This document shows, piece after piece, positions 52,435 through 61,375 of a stretch of 64,000 nt of DNA (its first letter is position 1; every line of letters begins with the position of its first letter). The notes under the pieces were generated by a model. It saw only the letters and a list, made by a program, of their open reading frames with translations. It made no database searches and was not told the origin of the DNA. The stretch comes from Algoriphagus kandeliae. Its GTDB lineage: Bacteria > Bacteroidota > Bacteroidia > Cytophagales > Cyclobacteriaceae. The stretch spans positions 682,001 to 746,000 of the forward strand of contig NZ_SPSB01000002.1 of assembly GCF_004571135.1 (NCBI RefSeq), given 5' to 3'. The position numbers and the translations under genes were made by a program.

Positions 52435-53238
52435 ATGGGAGAAAAAAAATTTATAATTATCACCGGTGCTGCCAGCGGTATAGGTTTAAATCTCGCTCAA
52501 ACCCTTGAAGAACAGGGGGAAAGATTGGTATTGGTTGACTTTAACAAGGAAGCGCTTTTTGGGAATTTTAAACCTTCGGACCGAGTGAAATTGGTGGTAG
52601 GTGATGTATCTCAAAAGGAAGTCTGGCAGCAAGTGATTGAAATCTCTCAGAACGAATCCAGTTCTATTACTCACCTGATAAATAGTGCGGGAGTGATTCG
52701 CCCTGGGTTTGTAACTGATTTTGAGATTTCGGATATCGATTTTCATCTTAATGTCAATACGAAAGGGAGTATTTTGGGTACTACTTTGATTGGACGATTA
52801 ATGAAAAAGCAAGGCTTCGGACATATTATCAATATTTCTTCCCTGGCAGGCTTGGCTCCTGTTTCGGGTTTGAGTCTTTACACTGCATCAAAGTTTGCAA
52901 TACGTGGTTTTTCTTTGGCGGTAGCTGCTGAATTGAAAAAATTTGGAGTCCATGTATCGGTAGTTTGCCCTGATTTAGTTAATACCCCTATGCTAGATTT
53001 ACAATTGGACTATCCCGAAGAAGCAGTTTTGACTTTTAGTGGTCCTAAAAAGGTTCTCCAGCCTGAAGATCTTACACAGTCAATCCTCAACTTGATGAAG
53101 AAACCAAGACTATTGGTCTGTATTCCAGAGAATCGGGGGCTGCTAGCAAAAATTGCCGGGGCTTGGCCTTCTTTGGCAGAGGTTTTTAGAAAAGGACTGG
53201 AGAAAAAAGGAAAAGAGACTATCAAGAGATTAAAATAA
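52435..53238 (+). CDS. Short-chain dehydrogenase/reductase
   Basis: A 267-residue classical SDR: cofactor motif TGAASGIGLNLAQ, NSAG (LINSAGVIRPG), catalytic Ser in IINISSLAG, and YTASK with Tyr and Lys. The Asp in LVLVDFNKEAL suggests preference for NAD(H). The C-terminal MKKPRLLVCIPENRG followed by a hydrophobic-basic tail resembles SDRs acting on lipid or retinol-like substrates. Substrate unknown. Single gene. Confidence 0.88.
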   Translation: MGEKKFIIITGAASGIGLNLAQTLEEQGERLVLVDFNKEALFGNFKPSDRVKLVVGDVSQKEVWQQVIEISQNESSSITHLINSAGVIRPGFVTDFEISDIDFHLNVNTKGSILGTTLIGRLMKKQGFGHIINISSLAGLAPVSGLSLYTASKFAIRGFSLAVAAELKKFGVHVSVVCPDLVNTPMLDLQLDYPEEAVLTFSGPKKVLQPEDLTQSILNLMKKPRLLVCIPENRGLLAKIAGAWPSLAEVFRKGLEKKGKETIKRLK

Positions 53239-53271
53239 ATCCCTGATATCTCGTGGTTTAACACTTTTTAA

Positions 53272-53340
53272 TACGACTATTATCGTACTTTTTTGGAAAT
53301 TACGATTCCTTTCGTATAACTTTGTACGAAAGCTATCGTA
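53272..53340 (+). promoter_or_regulatory. blaI promoter with three BlaI-type operators
   Basis: Three palindromes of the form TACGA-N6-TCGTA at 53272-53287, 53301-53316 and 53325-53340, all with exact 5-bp arms and the same spacer length. A -33-like TTTG (53292-53295) and a perfect -7 box TAACTTTG (53317-53324) lie between them: the middle operator fills the space between the two boxes and the last one covers the expected transcription start. The blaI start codon is 10 nt downstream. Confidence 0.85.
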
Positions 53341-53349
53341 TAATTCGCC

Positions 53350-53724
53350 ATGAGTAAACCTACAGAAGCCGAACTTGAGATTCTTTCCCTGCTTTGGGAA
53401 ATGAAAGAAGCCAGTGTTCGTCAGATTCACGAGCGACTATCGGAAACCAAGGAGACTGGATACACTACTACCCTCAAAATCATGCAAATTATGCATGCGA
53501 AAGGGATGGTAACACGAGATGAAAAAAGCCGAACCCATATTTATCGCGCTGCGATCAAACAAGGGGAAACGCAAAAGTCCTTGTTGAAAAACCTAATGAA
53601 TTCTGCCTTTGGAGGTTCTGCTAAATCATTGGTAATGCAGGCCCTAGGTCAAGAGGAGCCCAGCAAGGAAGAGCTGGATGAGATTCGAGCATTTTTAGAT
53701 CAACTTGAAAACAAAAAATCATGA
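53350..53724 (+). CDS. blaI: BlaI/MecI family transcriptional repressor
   Basis: A 124-residue winged-helix repressor (PTEAELEILSLLWEMKEASV, TTLKIMQIMHAKGMVTRDEK) with a C-terminal dimerisation helix bundle. The site usually cut to induce the regulon lies in the region NLMNSAFGGSAKSLV, where an FGGS-like linker is present. Its operators are in the promoter. The stop overlaps the start of the M56 gene by 4 nt (ATGA), so the two are coupled. Confidence 0.93.
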   Translation: MSKPTEAELEILSLLWEMKEASVRQIHERLSETKETGYTTTLKIMQIMHAKGMVTRDEKSRTHIYRAAIKQGETQKSLLKNLMNSAFGGSAKSLVMQALGQEEPSKEELDEIRAFLDQLENKKS

Positions 53725-55715
53725 ACCTTTTAAATGATTGGATTCCGGATCAATTGCTACAGGCCTTGGGTTGGACCTTAGTGCATTCAATTTGGCAATG
53801 GATTCTAGTAGCAGGATTGCTATGGGGGGCATTGCGGATTTTTTCAAAAAAATCTCCTCAATTCAAATACAATCTTTCGTTGGCTTCGTTGGGGCTTGGA
53901 TTTTTTGCAGCTTTCGGGACATTGATTTATGAATGGTCATTGCTGACCGAATACGGAGAAAAATCCAACATCATTTGGGCTGTCCTAGATTCCCCAAATT
54001 CGGTAAAGCAAGATATTGGTTTGCTGGAAAACTCGGTGATTTGGATTGAATCTCAGCTTCCATTTCTAGTAAATGTTTGGTTCTTGGGAGCAGTTCTATT
54101 CCTATTTCGACTATTTAATAATCTTTCGGCAGTAAGAAGCTTACGTTTGAGTAGTAAGCCTTCTTCTGATTCAAGATTGGATGGATGTTTAGAAGTGCTG
54201 TCCAAACGATTGAATATTTCACGAAAAATCTCCTTGAAAATCTCCTCAGAAGGTTTGTCACCTATGGCCTTTGGGATATTCAAGCCCCTCATTCTAATTC
54301 CAGCTGGATTGGTTTTTCAGCTTTCACCCAAACAGATCGAAGCCATCCTTGCACACGAACTCGCCCATATCAAGCGGAATGATTACCTCTTAAATTTGAT
54401 TCAATCCATACTCGAAGTGGTCTTCTTTTTCCATCCTTGTTTCTGGTGGATTAATCAAACTGCGAAGGAACTTCGGGAAAATGCCACCGATGATTTGGCA
54501 ATTTCTACTGGAATCGAACCTCAGATCCTTGCAAAAGCTCTCGCCGAGGTGCTCAATTATTCACAACAGCATGTGCCGGATTTGGCTTTGGCAGCATCCA
54601 AACGCAGAAATCCAACCCTTCATCGAATCAAAAGAATGCTGGGTTTCCCGGCACAGAACTATCCACAAAACCCTATTATTTCACTACCCATGTTATTTAC
54701 CCTATTACTTACCGCTGGAATCCTGGCTAATGCAAGTCAGCATGATTCCCCTGAGAAGAGGGAGGTACTTCCTCTAGTCTCAATTGAAAACCCTGAGTTG
54801 GATTTTATTGCTCAAAATCAGCTAGTTGAGCCAATTATGATTTCGGTTCAGGATACCACCGATCAGGAGAAAAAAGTGATTGTTATCCCCGAAAAAGGAG
54901 AGCAATCATGGACTAATGAAAATGGCAACACATACGTTTTTCGACAAAAGAATGGCAATCAAAAGTTCCGCTATGAAATCAAGGGAGACACCTTGATTGT
55001 GGATGGAGATACCATTGTCAAAGGCGGAAAAAGCTTCTTTGTAATTCAGGGTGTACCTGCACCTGAGTTTGATTTTGAATCCATGCCCAAGCTCGAATTG
55101 GATGAGATGATTGCTATGCCGGCCATTCCACCAATGCCAGAATTTCCTGCTGAATTTTCATTTGAATTTTTCGGAGATATGGAGCCATTCATTTTCGAAC
55201 CAGGCGAGCCGATGATTTTCGACTTTGATTCCGACATGTTTTTCTTCCCTGATACAGCTGAAATGACCAAGGAGGAATTAAAGAATTGGCAGAAGGACCG
55301 CGAGCGTAAGATGAAGGAATGGGAAGAGCAGCGAAAGGATCATGAAAAGCGAGCGAAAGAATGGTCCAAGAAGATGGAAGAGCGTGCAAAGGAATTTGAG
55401 GAGCGGTGGAAGGAAAATGAAAAGGAGCGGGAAGAACAGCTGAAAATGTGGGAGGAACAAATGGCTCCAAAAATGGAAGCTTGGGAAAAAGAAATGAAGG
55501 CTTGGCAAGAGCAATGGGAAGAAAAGCAGGCTCCCAAAATGGAGGAATTTCAACAAAAGCTGAAAGAGTGGGAAAAAAGCCAAGCTCCTAAGATTGAAGA
55601 GTTTCAGCGAAAAATGGAAGAATGGAGGCGTGAAAACGAAGTTAAACTTCAGGAGTTTCAGCGAGCTATGGAAGAGAAAATGCAAAAACTCAAAGAAGCA
55701 GAAAAAGACAAATAA
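53721..55715 (+). CDS. blaR1: M56 family metallopeptidase (BlaR1-type) with long charged C-terminal helix
   Basis: A 664-residue membrane protease: helices in the first 150 residues, the zinc motif AHELAHIKRNDYLLN (HExxH near residue 212), FFHPCFWWINQ and ENATDDLAI with the third ligand, then another helix near 320-335. There is no penicillin-binding sensor domain. Instead residues 335-500 hold a beta-rich and Pro/Phe/Asp/Glu-rich region (PAIPPMPEFPAEFSFEFF), and residues 505-664 form an uninterrupted helix rich in Glu, Lys, Arg, Trp and Met with repeated KxWEE and APKMEEF motifs. The signal sensed is therefore probably not a beta-lactam by the classical route. Confidence 0.85.
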   Translation: MNLLNDWIPDQLLQALGWTLVHSIWQWILVAGLLWGALRIFSKKSPQFKYNLSLASLGLGFFAAFGTLIYEWSLLTEYGEKSNIIWAVLDSPNSVKQDIGLLENSVIWIESQLPFLVNVWFLGAVLFLFRLFNNLSAVRSLRLSSKPSSDSRLDGCLEVLSKRLNISRKISLKISSEGLSPMAFGIFKPLILIPAGLVFQLSPKQIEAILAHELAHIKRNDYLLNLIQSILEVVFFFHPCFWWINQTAKELRENATDDLAISTGIEPQILAKALAEVLNYSQQHVPDLALAASKRRNPTLHRIKRMLGFPAQNYPQNPIISLPMLFTLLLTAGILANASQHDSPEKREVLPLVSIENPELDFIAQNQLVEPIMISVQDTTDQEKKVIVIPEKGEQSWTNENGNTYVFRQKNGNQKFRYEIKGDTLIVDGDTIVKGGKSFFVIQGVPAPEFDFESMPKLELDEMIAMPAIPPMPEFPAEFSFEFFGDMEPFIFEPGEPMIFDFDSDMFFFPDTAEMTKEELKNWQKDRERKMKEWEEQRKDHEKRAKEWSKKMEERAKEFEERWKENEKEREEQLKMWEEQMAPKMEAWEKEMKAWQEQWEEKQAPKMEEFQQKLKEWEKSQAPKIEEFQRKMEEWRRENEVKLQEFQRAMEEKMQKLKEAEKDK

Positions 55716-55736
55716 TTTGTGTGTTGATACCTATTG

Positions 55737-55768
55737 AAAAGCAGTGGCTCTTGGTCACTGCTTTTTTT
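55737..55768 (+). terminator. Rho-independent terminator of the blaI-blaR1 operon
   Basis: Stem GCAGTG/CACTGC extended by AAAA/TTTT pairs (55737-55746 and 55756-55765), 9-nt loop, followed by a T run, 22 nt past the stop of the M56 gene. Confidence 0.88.
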
Positions 55769-55982
55769 ATGCTCTGGGAAATTCTCCCACTTTTTTTGAA
55801 AGGTTTCAGAAATTTTCAGACTTCTGTTTTTCTACTTTTAACAAAAACGGCCAATTTGGCCTGAAAATGAGCTTTTTGAGCGAAAATCTAATTCGTGGTT
55901 AACTACCTGATAGCCAATTAAAATTCCTCGATTTTTTTTCAAAAATATTGGGATGGATAAAACTTTTAGCTACTTTTAAGTC

Positions 55983-56022
55983 AAAGTGGGAAAAAGTGGA
56001 AGAAAGTGGTAGAATGTGAAAA
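55983..56022 (+). promoter_or_regulatory. MraZ operator: four 10-bp direct repeats
   Basis: AAAGTGGGAA, AAAGTGGAAG, AAAGTGGTAG and AATGTGAAAA follow each other without gaps. MraZ octamers are known to bind direct repeats of this AAAGTG/TGGGA kind before mraZ, so this is the expected autoregulatory site of the division cluster. Confidence 0.85.
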
Positions 56023-56031
56023 TCATTTTAT

Positions 56032-56039
56032 TACTTTTG
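56032..56039 (+). promoter_or_regulatory. -7 box of the mraZ promoter
   Basis: TACTTTTG matches TAnnTTTG exactly, 36 nt before the mraZ start. The MraZ repeats lie directly upstream, where the -33 box would be, so MraZ bound there would block RNA polymerase. Confidence 0.65.
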
Positions 56040-56075
56040 TTTTTACTAAAAACTTGTCCAAAGCGCTAAGGGGAA

Positions 56076-56510
56076 ATGTTTAACAGCCATTACGATTGTA
56101 AGCTAGATCCGAAAGGTCGTCTGGCGTTGCCTTCAAAGATCAAGGCAGCGATACCGGAGGCTAATGGATCCACTTTGATGCTTCGAATGGCTGAAGATCG
56201 ATGTCTGGCTTTGTATCCGATGGTGGAATTCAAGAAGCTGGAAAATCAGATAAAATCGCTCAATATCAACAATCCTGAACAGCGTGCTTTGCAGCGGGCA
56301 TTTTTCAACTCGGTGGTGGATGTGGAGCTCGATAGTGCCGGCCGGGTTTTGATCCCAAAGCAATTTCAGGCTTATGCAGGTCTAGAAAAAGAAGTAGTAG
56401 TCGCTGGAAATGGGATACGCATTGAGATTTGGAATCCAGAGAATCATGCGAAACATGTAATCCCTGATCCTGCGGACTTGTCGGCACTGATGGAAAAATA
56501 TCTCTCCTAA
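56076..56510 (+). CDS. mraZ: Transcriptional regulator MraZ
   Basis: A 144-residue protein with two SpoVT/AbrB-like halves: DPKGRLALPSKIKAAI near residue 11 and DSAGRVLIPKQFQAYAGL near residue 86, each carrying the conserved DxxGR. It forms rings that bind the direct repeats in its own promoter and represses the dcw cluster, and its partner RsmH is encoded 3 nt downstream. Confidence 0.96.
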   Translation: MFNSHYDCKLDPKGRLALPSKIKAAIPEANGSTLMLRMAEDRCLALYPMVEFKKLENQIKSLNINNPEQRALQRAFFNSVVDVELDSAGRVLIPKQFQAYAGLEKEVVVAGNGIRIEIWNPENHAKHVIPDPADLSALMEKYLS

Positions 56511-56513
56511 GTC

Positions 56514-57425
56514 ATGACTACTTCTGTGTACCATATTCCAGTGATGCTCGCCCAATGCACTGAAGGCTTGGCTATTAACCCGAACGGGGTGTATGTCGAT
56601 GTTACGTTCGGTGGAGGTGGTCATTCCAGGGAAATTCTGAAGCATTTGGACAATGGACACCTTTATGGTTTTGATCAAGATCCTGATGCTGAGGCTAATG
56701 CAATTGAGGATGATCGCTTCACTTTTGTGGCTGCCAATTTCCGGGATATCAAAAAGTTTCTTCGGCTATATGGCGTTCGAGAAGTAGATGGGATATTGGC
56801 AGATTTGGGAATTTCTTCCCACCAGATCGATGAACCTAAAAGAGGTTTTTCTACGCGTTTTGAAGGGGAATTGGATATGCGGATGAACCCTAGCCAAGGA
56901 TTGAGTGCAAAAGATGTCCTCAATACTTACGAGGAATCAAAGCTACATCGGATTCTAGGGATGTATGGTGAAGTCAAAAATGCCAAGACTTTGGCGCAAG
57001 GAATTGTGTCGGAGCGAGTGGATAGACCATTTGAAACGACAGAAGGCTTTACCGCTTTTTTGAAAAAATATGCTCCGAAAGGGAGAGAGTTTAAATATTT
57101 CGCGCAGGTATTTCAGGCTTTGCGAATTGAAGTGAATGATGAGTTGGGTGCTTTGGAGGAATTCCTTTTGAGTGCCGTCGATCTTTTGAAGCCTGAGGGA
57201 AGATTGGTAGTGATGAGTTACCACAGTCTAGAAGATAGACTGGTAAAAAATCTCATAACCAAAGGGAAGTTTCAAGGGGAATTGGAAAAGGATTTTTTCG
57301 GCAACCCTATTCGTCCTTTGGAGCCTGTCAGCAGAGGTGCTATCACTGCTGATGCGAAGGAAATAGCTGCAAACCCCCGGGCAAGAAGTGCGAAACTTAG
57401 AATAGCAAAGAAAGTAGGCAAATGA
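56514..57425 (+). CDS. rsmH: 16S rRNA (cytosine-1402-N4)-methyltransferase
   Basis: Methylates N4 of C1402 in 16S rRNA. The 303-residue protein has motif I YVDVTFGGGGHSREIL, GILADLGISSHQID, FSTRFEGELDMRMN and VMSYHSLEDRLVKNL. The C-terminal PRARSAKLRIAKK is the family end. It overlaps the next gene by 4 nt. Confidence 0.97.
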   Translation: MTTSVYHIPVMLAQCTEGLAINPNGVYVDVTFGGGGHSREILKHLDNGHLYGFDQDPDAEANAIEDDRFTFVAANFRDIKKFLRLYGVREVDGILADLGISSHQIDEPKRGFSTRFEGELDMRMNPSQGLSAKDVLNTYEESKLHRILGMYGEVKNAKTLAQGIVSERVDRPFETTEGFTAFLKKYAPKGREFKYFAQVFQALRIEVNDELGALEEFLLSAVDLLKPEGRLVVMSYHSLEDRLVKNLITKGKFQGELEKDFFGNPIRPLEPVSRGAITADAKEIAANPRARSAKLRIAKKVGK

Positions 57426-57808
57426 GTCAAAACACATTTAAGAAAAAATTGAAATCAGGCAACAGGTCCAAGTCGACCCGTCCCCGGAAGACGATTTTCT
57501 CTTGGATGGAGGAAAAGCTGAATGTGACCCGGATTCTCGGAGAAGGAGTTCCGGTACAATTGGTTCCTCCGGTTGGCTTTGTAGTCTTATTGGCTTTGAT
57601 CTATATCTGGAGTAATCACCGGGCTGAAAATATGGTCCGAAAGATTGAAAAGGTACAGCAGGAAGTGGAGGACATTCGGGCGGATGTGACAACGCTGGAA
57701 GCAGAATACATGCTAAGTAGCATGCAGTCTGAATTGGCAAAAAAAGTAGCAACAAAAGGAATCATAGAACTTAAAGAACCACCTGTCAAAATAGAAATCG
57801 AAGAGTGA
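57422..57808 (+). CDS. ftsL: FtsL-like cell division protein
   Basis: A 128-residue bitopic protein: basic cytoplasmic tail (about residues 1-40), one membrane helix near 41-60 (LVPPVGFVVLLALIYIW), and a periplasmic coiled coil (VRKIEKVQQEVEDIRADV). Topology, length and place between rsmH and ftsI identify it as FtsL of Bacteroidota type, although sequence identity in this family is always low. Confidence 0.85.
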   Translation: MSQNTFKKKLKSGNRSKSTRPRKTIFSWMEEKLNVTRILGEGVPVQLVPPVGFVVLLALIYIWSNHRAENMVRKIEKVQQEVEDIRADVTTLEAEYMLSSMQSELAKKVATKGIIELKEPPVKIEIEE

Positions 57809-59910
57809 ATATCAAGCGTTCCATAGTGCTTCGAGTGAGGGTTGTTTTTATCCTCATTGCGCTCGTTACGACGGCGATTCCTCTTCGTATTGCCAAAATT
57901 CAATTTGAGCAGGGTGATAAATGGCGGGAAAAAGCACAAACGATCAATTTCCAATATCGGGAAGTGCCAGCCACTCGGGGAAATATCTATGCGGGTGACG
58001 GAAGCCTTTTGGCTACCAGTTTGCCATTTTATAGAGTAGCCTTGGATCCTACTATGTCCAAAAATTCAACTTTTGAAGAGGGGATTGATTCTTTGGCTCA
58101 GTTGCTCTCCGGATTTTATAAAGACAAATCAGCCAAGGCTTACAAGCGAATGATTACCGATGCTCGCTTGGATAAAAAGCGCTACATCGTTCTAAACAGA
58201 AGACAAATTGGCTATCAAGACATGCAAAAGATGTCTCAGTGGCCTATCTTCCGAGAAGGTCGGCTCGGAGGAGGAGTACTTTTTGAGAAAGTAGAAAAAC
58301 GTTATCGTCCTTTCAATTCCTTAGCCAGCAGAACGGTAGGCTTCATCAATGAAGATGAATACGGAGCAGGTATCGAGTACAGCTTTAATAATTATTTGAA
58401 GGGAAAAGACGGAAAAGCTCTTTTTCAGCGATTGGCGGGAGGTAGCTGGAAGCCTGTTTTTGATGCTGAAGACATCAAGCCGGAAGACGGATATGACGTA
58501 ATCACCACCTTGGATGTGAATATTCAAGATGTGGCAGAGACAGCTTTACTCAGACAATTAGAAGCTCGGGATGCAGCATTCGGTTCGGTGATTGTCATGG
58601 AAGTCAAAACCGGGAAAATCAAAGCCATTGCTAACCTCCAAAAGAATAAGAGCGGTCGAGGTTATGGAGAGAATTACAATTTCGCAATTGGAGATCAGGG
58701 AAATACTGAGCCCGGTTCTACCTTCAAATTGTTCTCCATGCTAACCCTATTGGAGGAAAATAAGATTTCTCTAGATGAAAAAATCGAGACTGGAAACGGT
58801 GCTCACCGATTCTACAATCAGATAATGCGTGATGCCAAAAATGGAGGTTATGGAACGCTAACCATTCGAGAGGCTTTCGAGAAATCTTCCAATGTTGCCA
58901 TCTCCAAATTAGTAGATGAGCATTTCGGTTCCAGTCCATCCAAATTTATGGGCTACCTAGAAAAGGTTGGCTTAAATGAACCCTTTGATTTTCAGCTTGC
59001 CGGAGAAGGTAAGCCTTTCTTCAAAAAGCCCGGAGAAAAAGATTGGTATGGTACTTCCTTGCCTTGGATTTCCATTGGCTACGAAAGCAAGCTTAACCCC
59101 ATTCATACCTTGGCCCTCTACAATGCCGTGGCCAATAATGGAAAGATGGTGAAACCGTATTTGGTGCAGGCCATTGTAAAAGGAAATACTTTTGAAAAAG
59201 AGTACGGAACAGAAATAATCCGAAAGCAAATCGCATCTGAAAAGACCATTAAGCAACTGCAGGAACTATTAGAAGGAGTGGTCGTGAGAGGTACTGCTAA
59301 AAATATTTCAGATGCTGAATATTCTATTGCAGGAAAGACAGGGACCGCACAGAAATTAGAAAATGGTCAATACACCAAGCGGTATTACACCAGCTTTGCA
59401 GGGTATTTTCCAGCGGATCGCCCTAAATACTCCATGATTGTTGTGATTGATAGTCCTTCAGGATTTGCAGCGTATGGAGGGGACGTTTCAGCACCGGTTT
59501 TCAAAGAAATTGCTGATAAAATTTATGCCTTGGATTTGGAATTGAATCCAAATTCTCAGACTCAAATTGCTTCAGCGCAGCCAAATTCGGCTCTTCCCTA
59601 TGTCCGAGCAGGAAAGGCAGAAGAAATCCATCAGATTTTCGAAAAGCTAGGAATTAAAGCCTCTCCAACTCAACCCGAAGAATGGGTGAAAGTGGTAGCT
59701 GACGATAATAAAATCGATTGGCGAATCAATGAAAGCGACCCGAATACGGTTCCGGATGTCTCAGGTCTTCCCTTGCGGGATGCGCTATTTATTCTTGAAA
59801 ACAAAGGCATTAGAGTGAATTATCAAGGAAAGGGATTGGTGAAAAGTCAGTCGCTTATTCCTGGAAGCAAATTAGAACCCAATACGACCATAAATCTGGA
59901 GCTCGGATAA
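57805..59910 (+). CDS. ftsI: Penicillin-binding protein 2/3 (FtsI), septal transpeptidase with PASTA domain
   Basis: Crosslinks septal peptidoglycan during division. The 701-residue class B PBP has a membrane anchor (residues 8-28), a dimerisation domain (PATRGNIYAGDGSLLATSLP), and a transpeptidase domain with SxxK in PGSTFKLFS (near 312), SxN in KSSNVAISK and KTG in AGKTGTAQK. A PASTA domain (VPDVSGLPLRDALFILENKG) ends the chain. It starts with GTG whose last bases overlap the ftsL stop (GTGA). Confidence 0.95.
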   Translation: MNIKRSIVLRVRVVFILIALVTTAIPLRIAKIQFEQGDKWREKAQTINFQYREVPATRGNIYAGDGSLLATSLPFYRVALDPTMSKNSTFEEGIDSLAQLLSGFYKDKSAKAYKRMITDARLDKKRYIVLNRRQIGYQDMQKMSQWPIFREGRLGGGVLFEKVEKRYRPFNSLASRTVGFINEDEYGAGIEYSFNNYLKGKDGKALFQRLAGGSWKPVFDAEDIKPEDGYDVITTLDVNIQDVAETALLRQLEARDAAFGSVIVMEVKTGKIKAIANLQKNKSGRGYGENYNFAIGDQGNTEPGSTFKLFSMLTLLEENKISLDEKIETGNGAHRFYNQIMRDAKNGGYGTLTIREAFEKSSNVAISKLVDEHFGSSPSKFMGYLEKVGLNEPFDFQLAGEGKPFFKKPGEKDWYGTSLPWISIGYESKLNPIHTLALYNAVANNGKMVKPYLVQAIVKGNTFEKEYGTEIIRKQIASEKTIKQLQELLEGVVVRGTAKNISDAEYSIAGKTGTAQKLENGQYTKRYYTSFAGYFPADRPKYSMIVVIDSPSGFAAYGGDVSAPVFKEIADKIYALDLELNPNSQTQIASAQPNSALPYVRAGKAEEIHQIFEKLGIKASPTQPEEWVKVVADDNKIDWRINESDPNTVPDVSGLPLRDALFILENKGIRVNYQGKGLVKSQSLIPGSKLEPNTTINLELG

Positions 59911-61374
59911 GTGAAAGTTTTAAAGGACATATTATATAAAGTATCCCTCCTCACTACCCAAGGTGACATGGAAGTGAAGGTGAAGGACTTGGTTTTCGAT
60001 AGCCGAAAGGTATCTAAAGGTTCTGCCTTCGTTGCTGTCTTGGGGACCCAAGTGGATGGACATGATTTTATTCCTACTGCTATTGAAAAAGGGGCGAGAG
60101 TAGTCGTCTGCGAAAAATTACCGCAAGACTTATCAGAAGGAGTTACCTGGGTTCAGGTGACTGATTCTGCCAAGGCTTTGGGAATCATGGCATCCAATTA
60201 CTATGACAATCCTTCCCTGCAGATCAAGGTAGTAGCAGTTACTGGCACCAATGGTAAGACAACGACTGTCACCTTATTGCATCAGCTGTTTATGGCAATG
60301 GGTTATAGTACGGGGCTTCTTTCTACGGTTGAGAATAAAATCAATGAGGAAGTAATCCCGGCTACTCATACCACACCGGATGCGGTCAGTATTCAGGCCT
60401 TGCTTCGCCAAATGGTAGATGCCGGCTGTACCCATTGTTTCATGGAAGCGAGCTCCCATGCCATTGTACAGGAGCGTATTGCCGGGTTGCAGTTAGCTGG
60501 AGCAATTTTTACGAATATCAGCCATGATCATCTGGATTATCATAAAACCTTTGATGAGTACATCAAGGCTAAAAAGAAGCTATTCGATGACTTGCAAAAA
60601 GATGCTTTTGCCTTAGTCAATGGAGATGATAAGCGTGGGCTGGTTATGCTTCAAAACTGCAAGGCTACTCATCAGACTTACGCATTAAAATCAGCTGCTG
60701 ACTTTAAGGCCAAAATTATTTCCAATACCATCGAAGGTCTTGAATTAGACTTGAATGGAAAACAGGTATGGTTTAGGCTGATTGGAGCATTCAATGCATA
60801 CAACCTGCTGGCTGTCTTTGGAGCAGCAGTGCTTTTGGGAGAAGATGAAGAGGAGGTATTGCAGCATCTGTCTGCTATTCCTGGAGCGAAGGGTCGTTTT
60901 GATCGCATTTCCAAAGCAGGAATTACGGCTATTGTGGACTATGCACATACTCCTGATGCATTGGAAAATGTGTTGAAAACCATCAATGGGGTGAGAACTG
61001 GTGGAGAGCAAGTAATCACGGTAGTGGGTTGCGGTGGAAACCGGGACAAAGCCAAGCGTCCTGTGATGGCTAAGATTGCTGTTCAGGAAAGCGATAAGGT
61101 CATTTTGACCTCAGATAATCCTCGGTTTGAAGATCCCGAGGCAATTCTCGATGATATGCAACAGGGCGTTGGTCCATCTGATCTTCGAAAAGTGCTTCGA
61201 ATTGTCGATAGAAAAGAAGCAATTCGAACAGCCTGCATGCTTTCTCAAAAAGGAGACATCATTCTGATTGCCGGAAAAGGGCATGAAGACTATCAAGAAA
61301 TCCAAGGTGTAAAGCATCATTTTGATGATGCTGAAGTGGTAAATGAAATTTTAGATCAATTGAGTCAAAACTGA
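59911..61374 (+). CDS. murE: UDP-N-acetylmuramoyl-tripeptide synthetase (MurE)
   Basis: Adds the third amino acid to the UDP-MurNAc dipeptide with ATP. The 487-residue Mur ligase has the ATP loop [14 protein letters not shown], the substrate region [29 protein letters not shown], and the [11 protein letters not shown] motif, whose DNPR marks use of meso-diaminopimelate. It begins with GTG directly after the ftsI stop, with no gap. Confidence 0.96.
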   Translation: MKVLKDILYKVSLLTTQGDMEVKVKDLVFDSRKVSKGSAFVAVLGTQVDGHDFIPTAIEKGARVVVCEKLPQDLSEGVTWVQVTDSAKALGIMASNYYDNPSLQIKVVAVTGTNGKTTTVTLLHQLFMAMGYSTGLLSTVENKINEEVIPATHTTPDAVSIQALLRQMVDAGCTHCFMEASSHAIVQERIAGLQLAGAIFTNISHDHLDYHKTFDEYIKAKKKLFDDLQKDAFALVNGDDKRGLVMLQNCKATHQTYALKSAADFKAKIISNTIEGLELDLNGKQVWFRLIGAFNAYNLLAVFGAAVLLGEDEEEVLQHLSAIPGAKGRFDRISKAGITAIVDYAHTPDALENVLKTINGVRTGGEQVITVVGCGGNRDKAKRPVMAKIAVQESDKVILTSDNPRFEDPEAILDDMQQGVGPSDLRKVLRIVDRKEAIRTACMLSQKGDIILIAGKGHEDYQEIQGVKHHFDDAEVVNEILDQLSQN

Positions 61375-61375
61375 T

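Larger units (their letters stand above)
55716..56075. other. Non-coding gap before the division cluster
   Basis: A 360-bp stretch without a gene. It holds the terminator of the blaI-blaR1 operon, small A/T-rich palindromes (for example GGCCAATTTGGCC near 55850), the MraZ operator array and the mraZ promoter. No RNA gene is recognised in it. Confidence 0.6.

Noticed and set aside
55278..55685. 135-codon Leu/Phe-rich antisense frame resembling a membrane protein
   Set aside because: It is the complement of the Glu/Lys-rich helix codons (GAR/AAR become YTC/YTT), so the hydrophobic look is a composition effect.
53721..55715. Beta-lactamase or PBP sensor domain in the M56 protein
   Set aside because: No SxxK, SxN or KTG motif appears after the protease domain.
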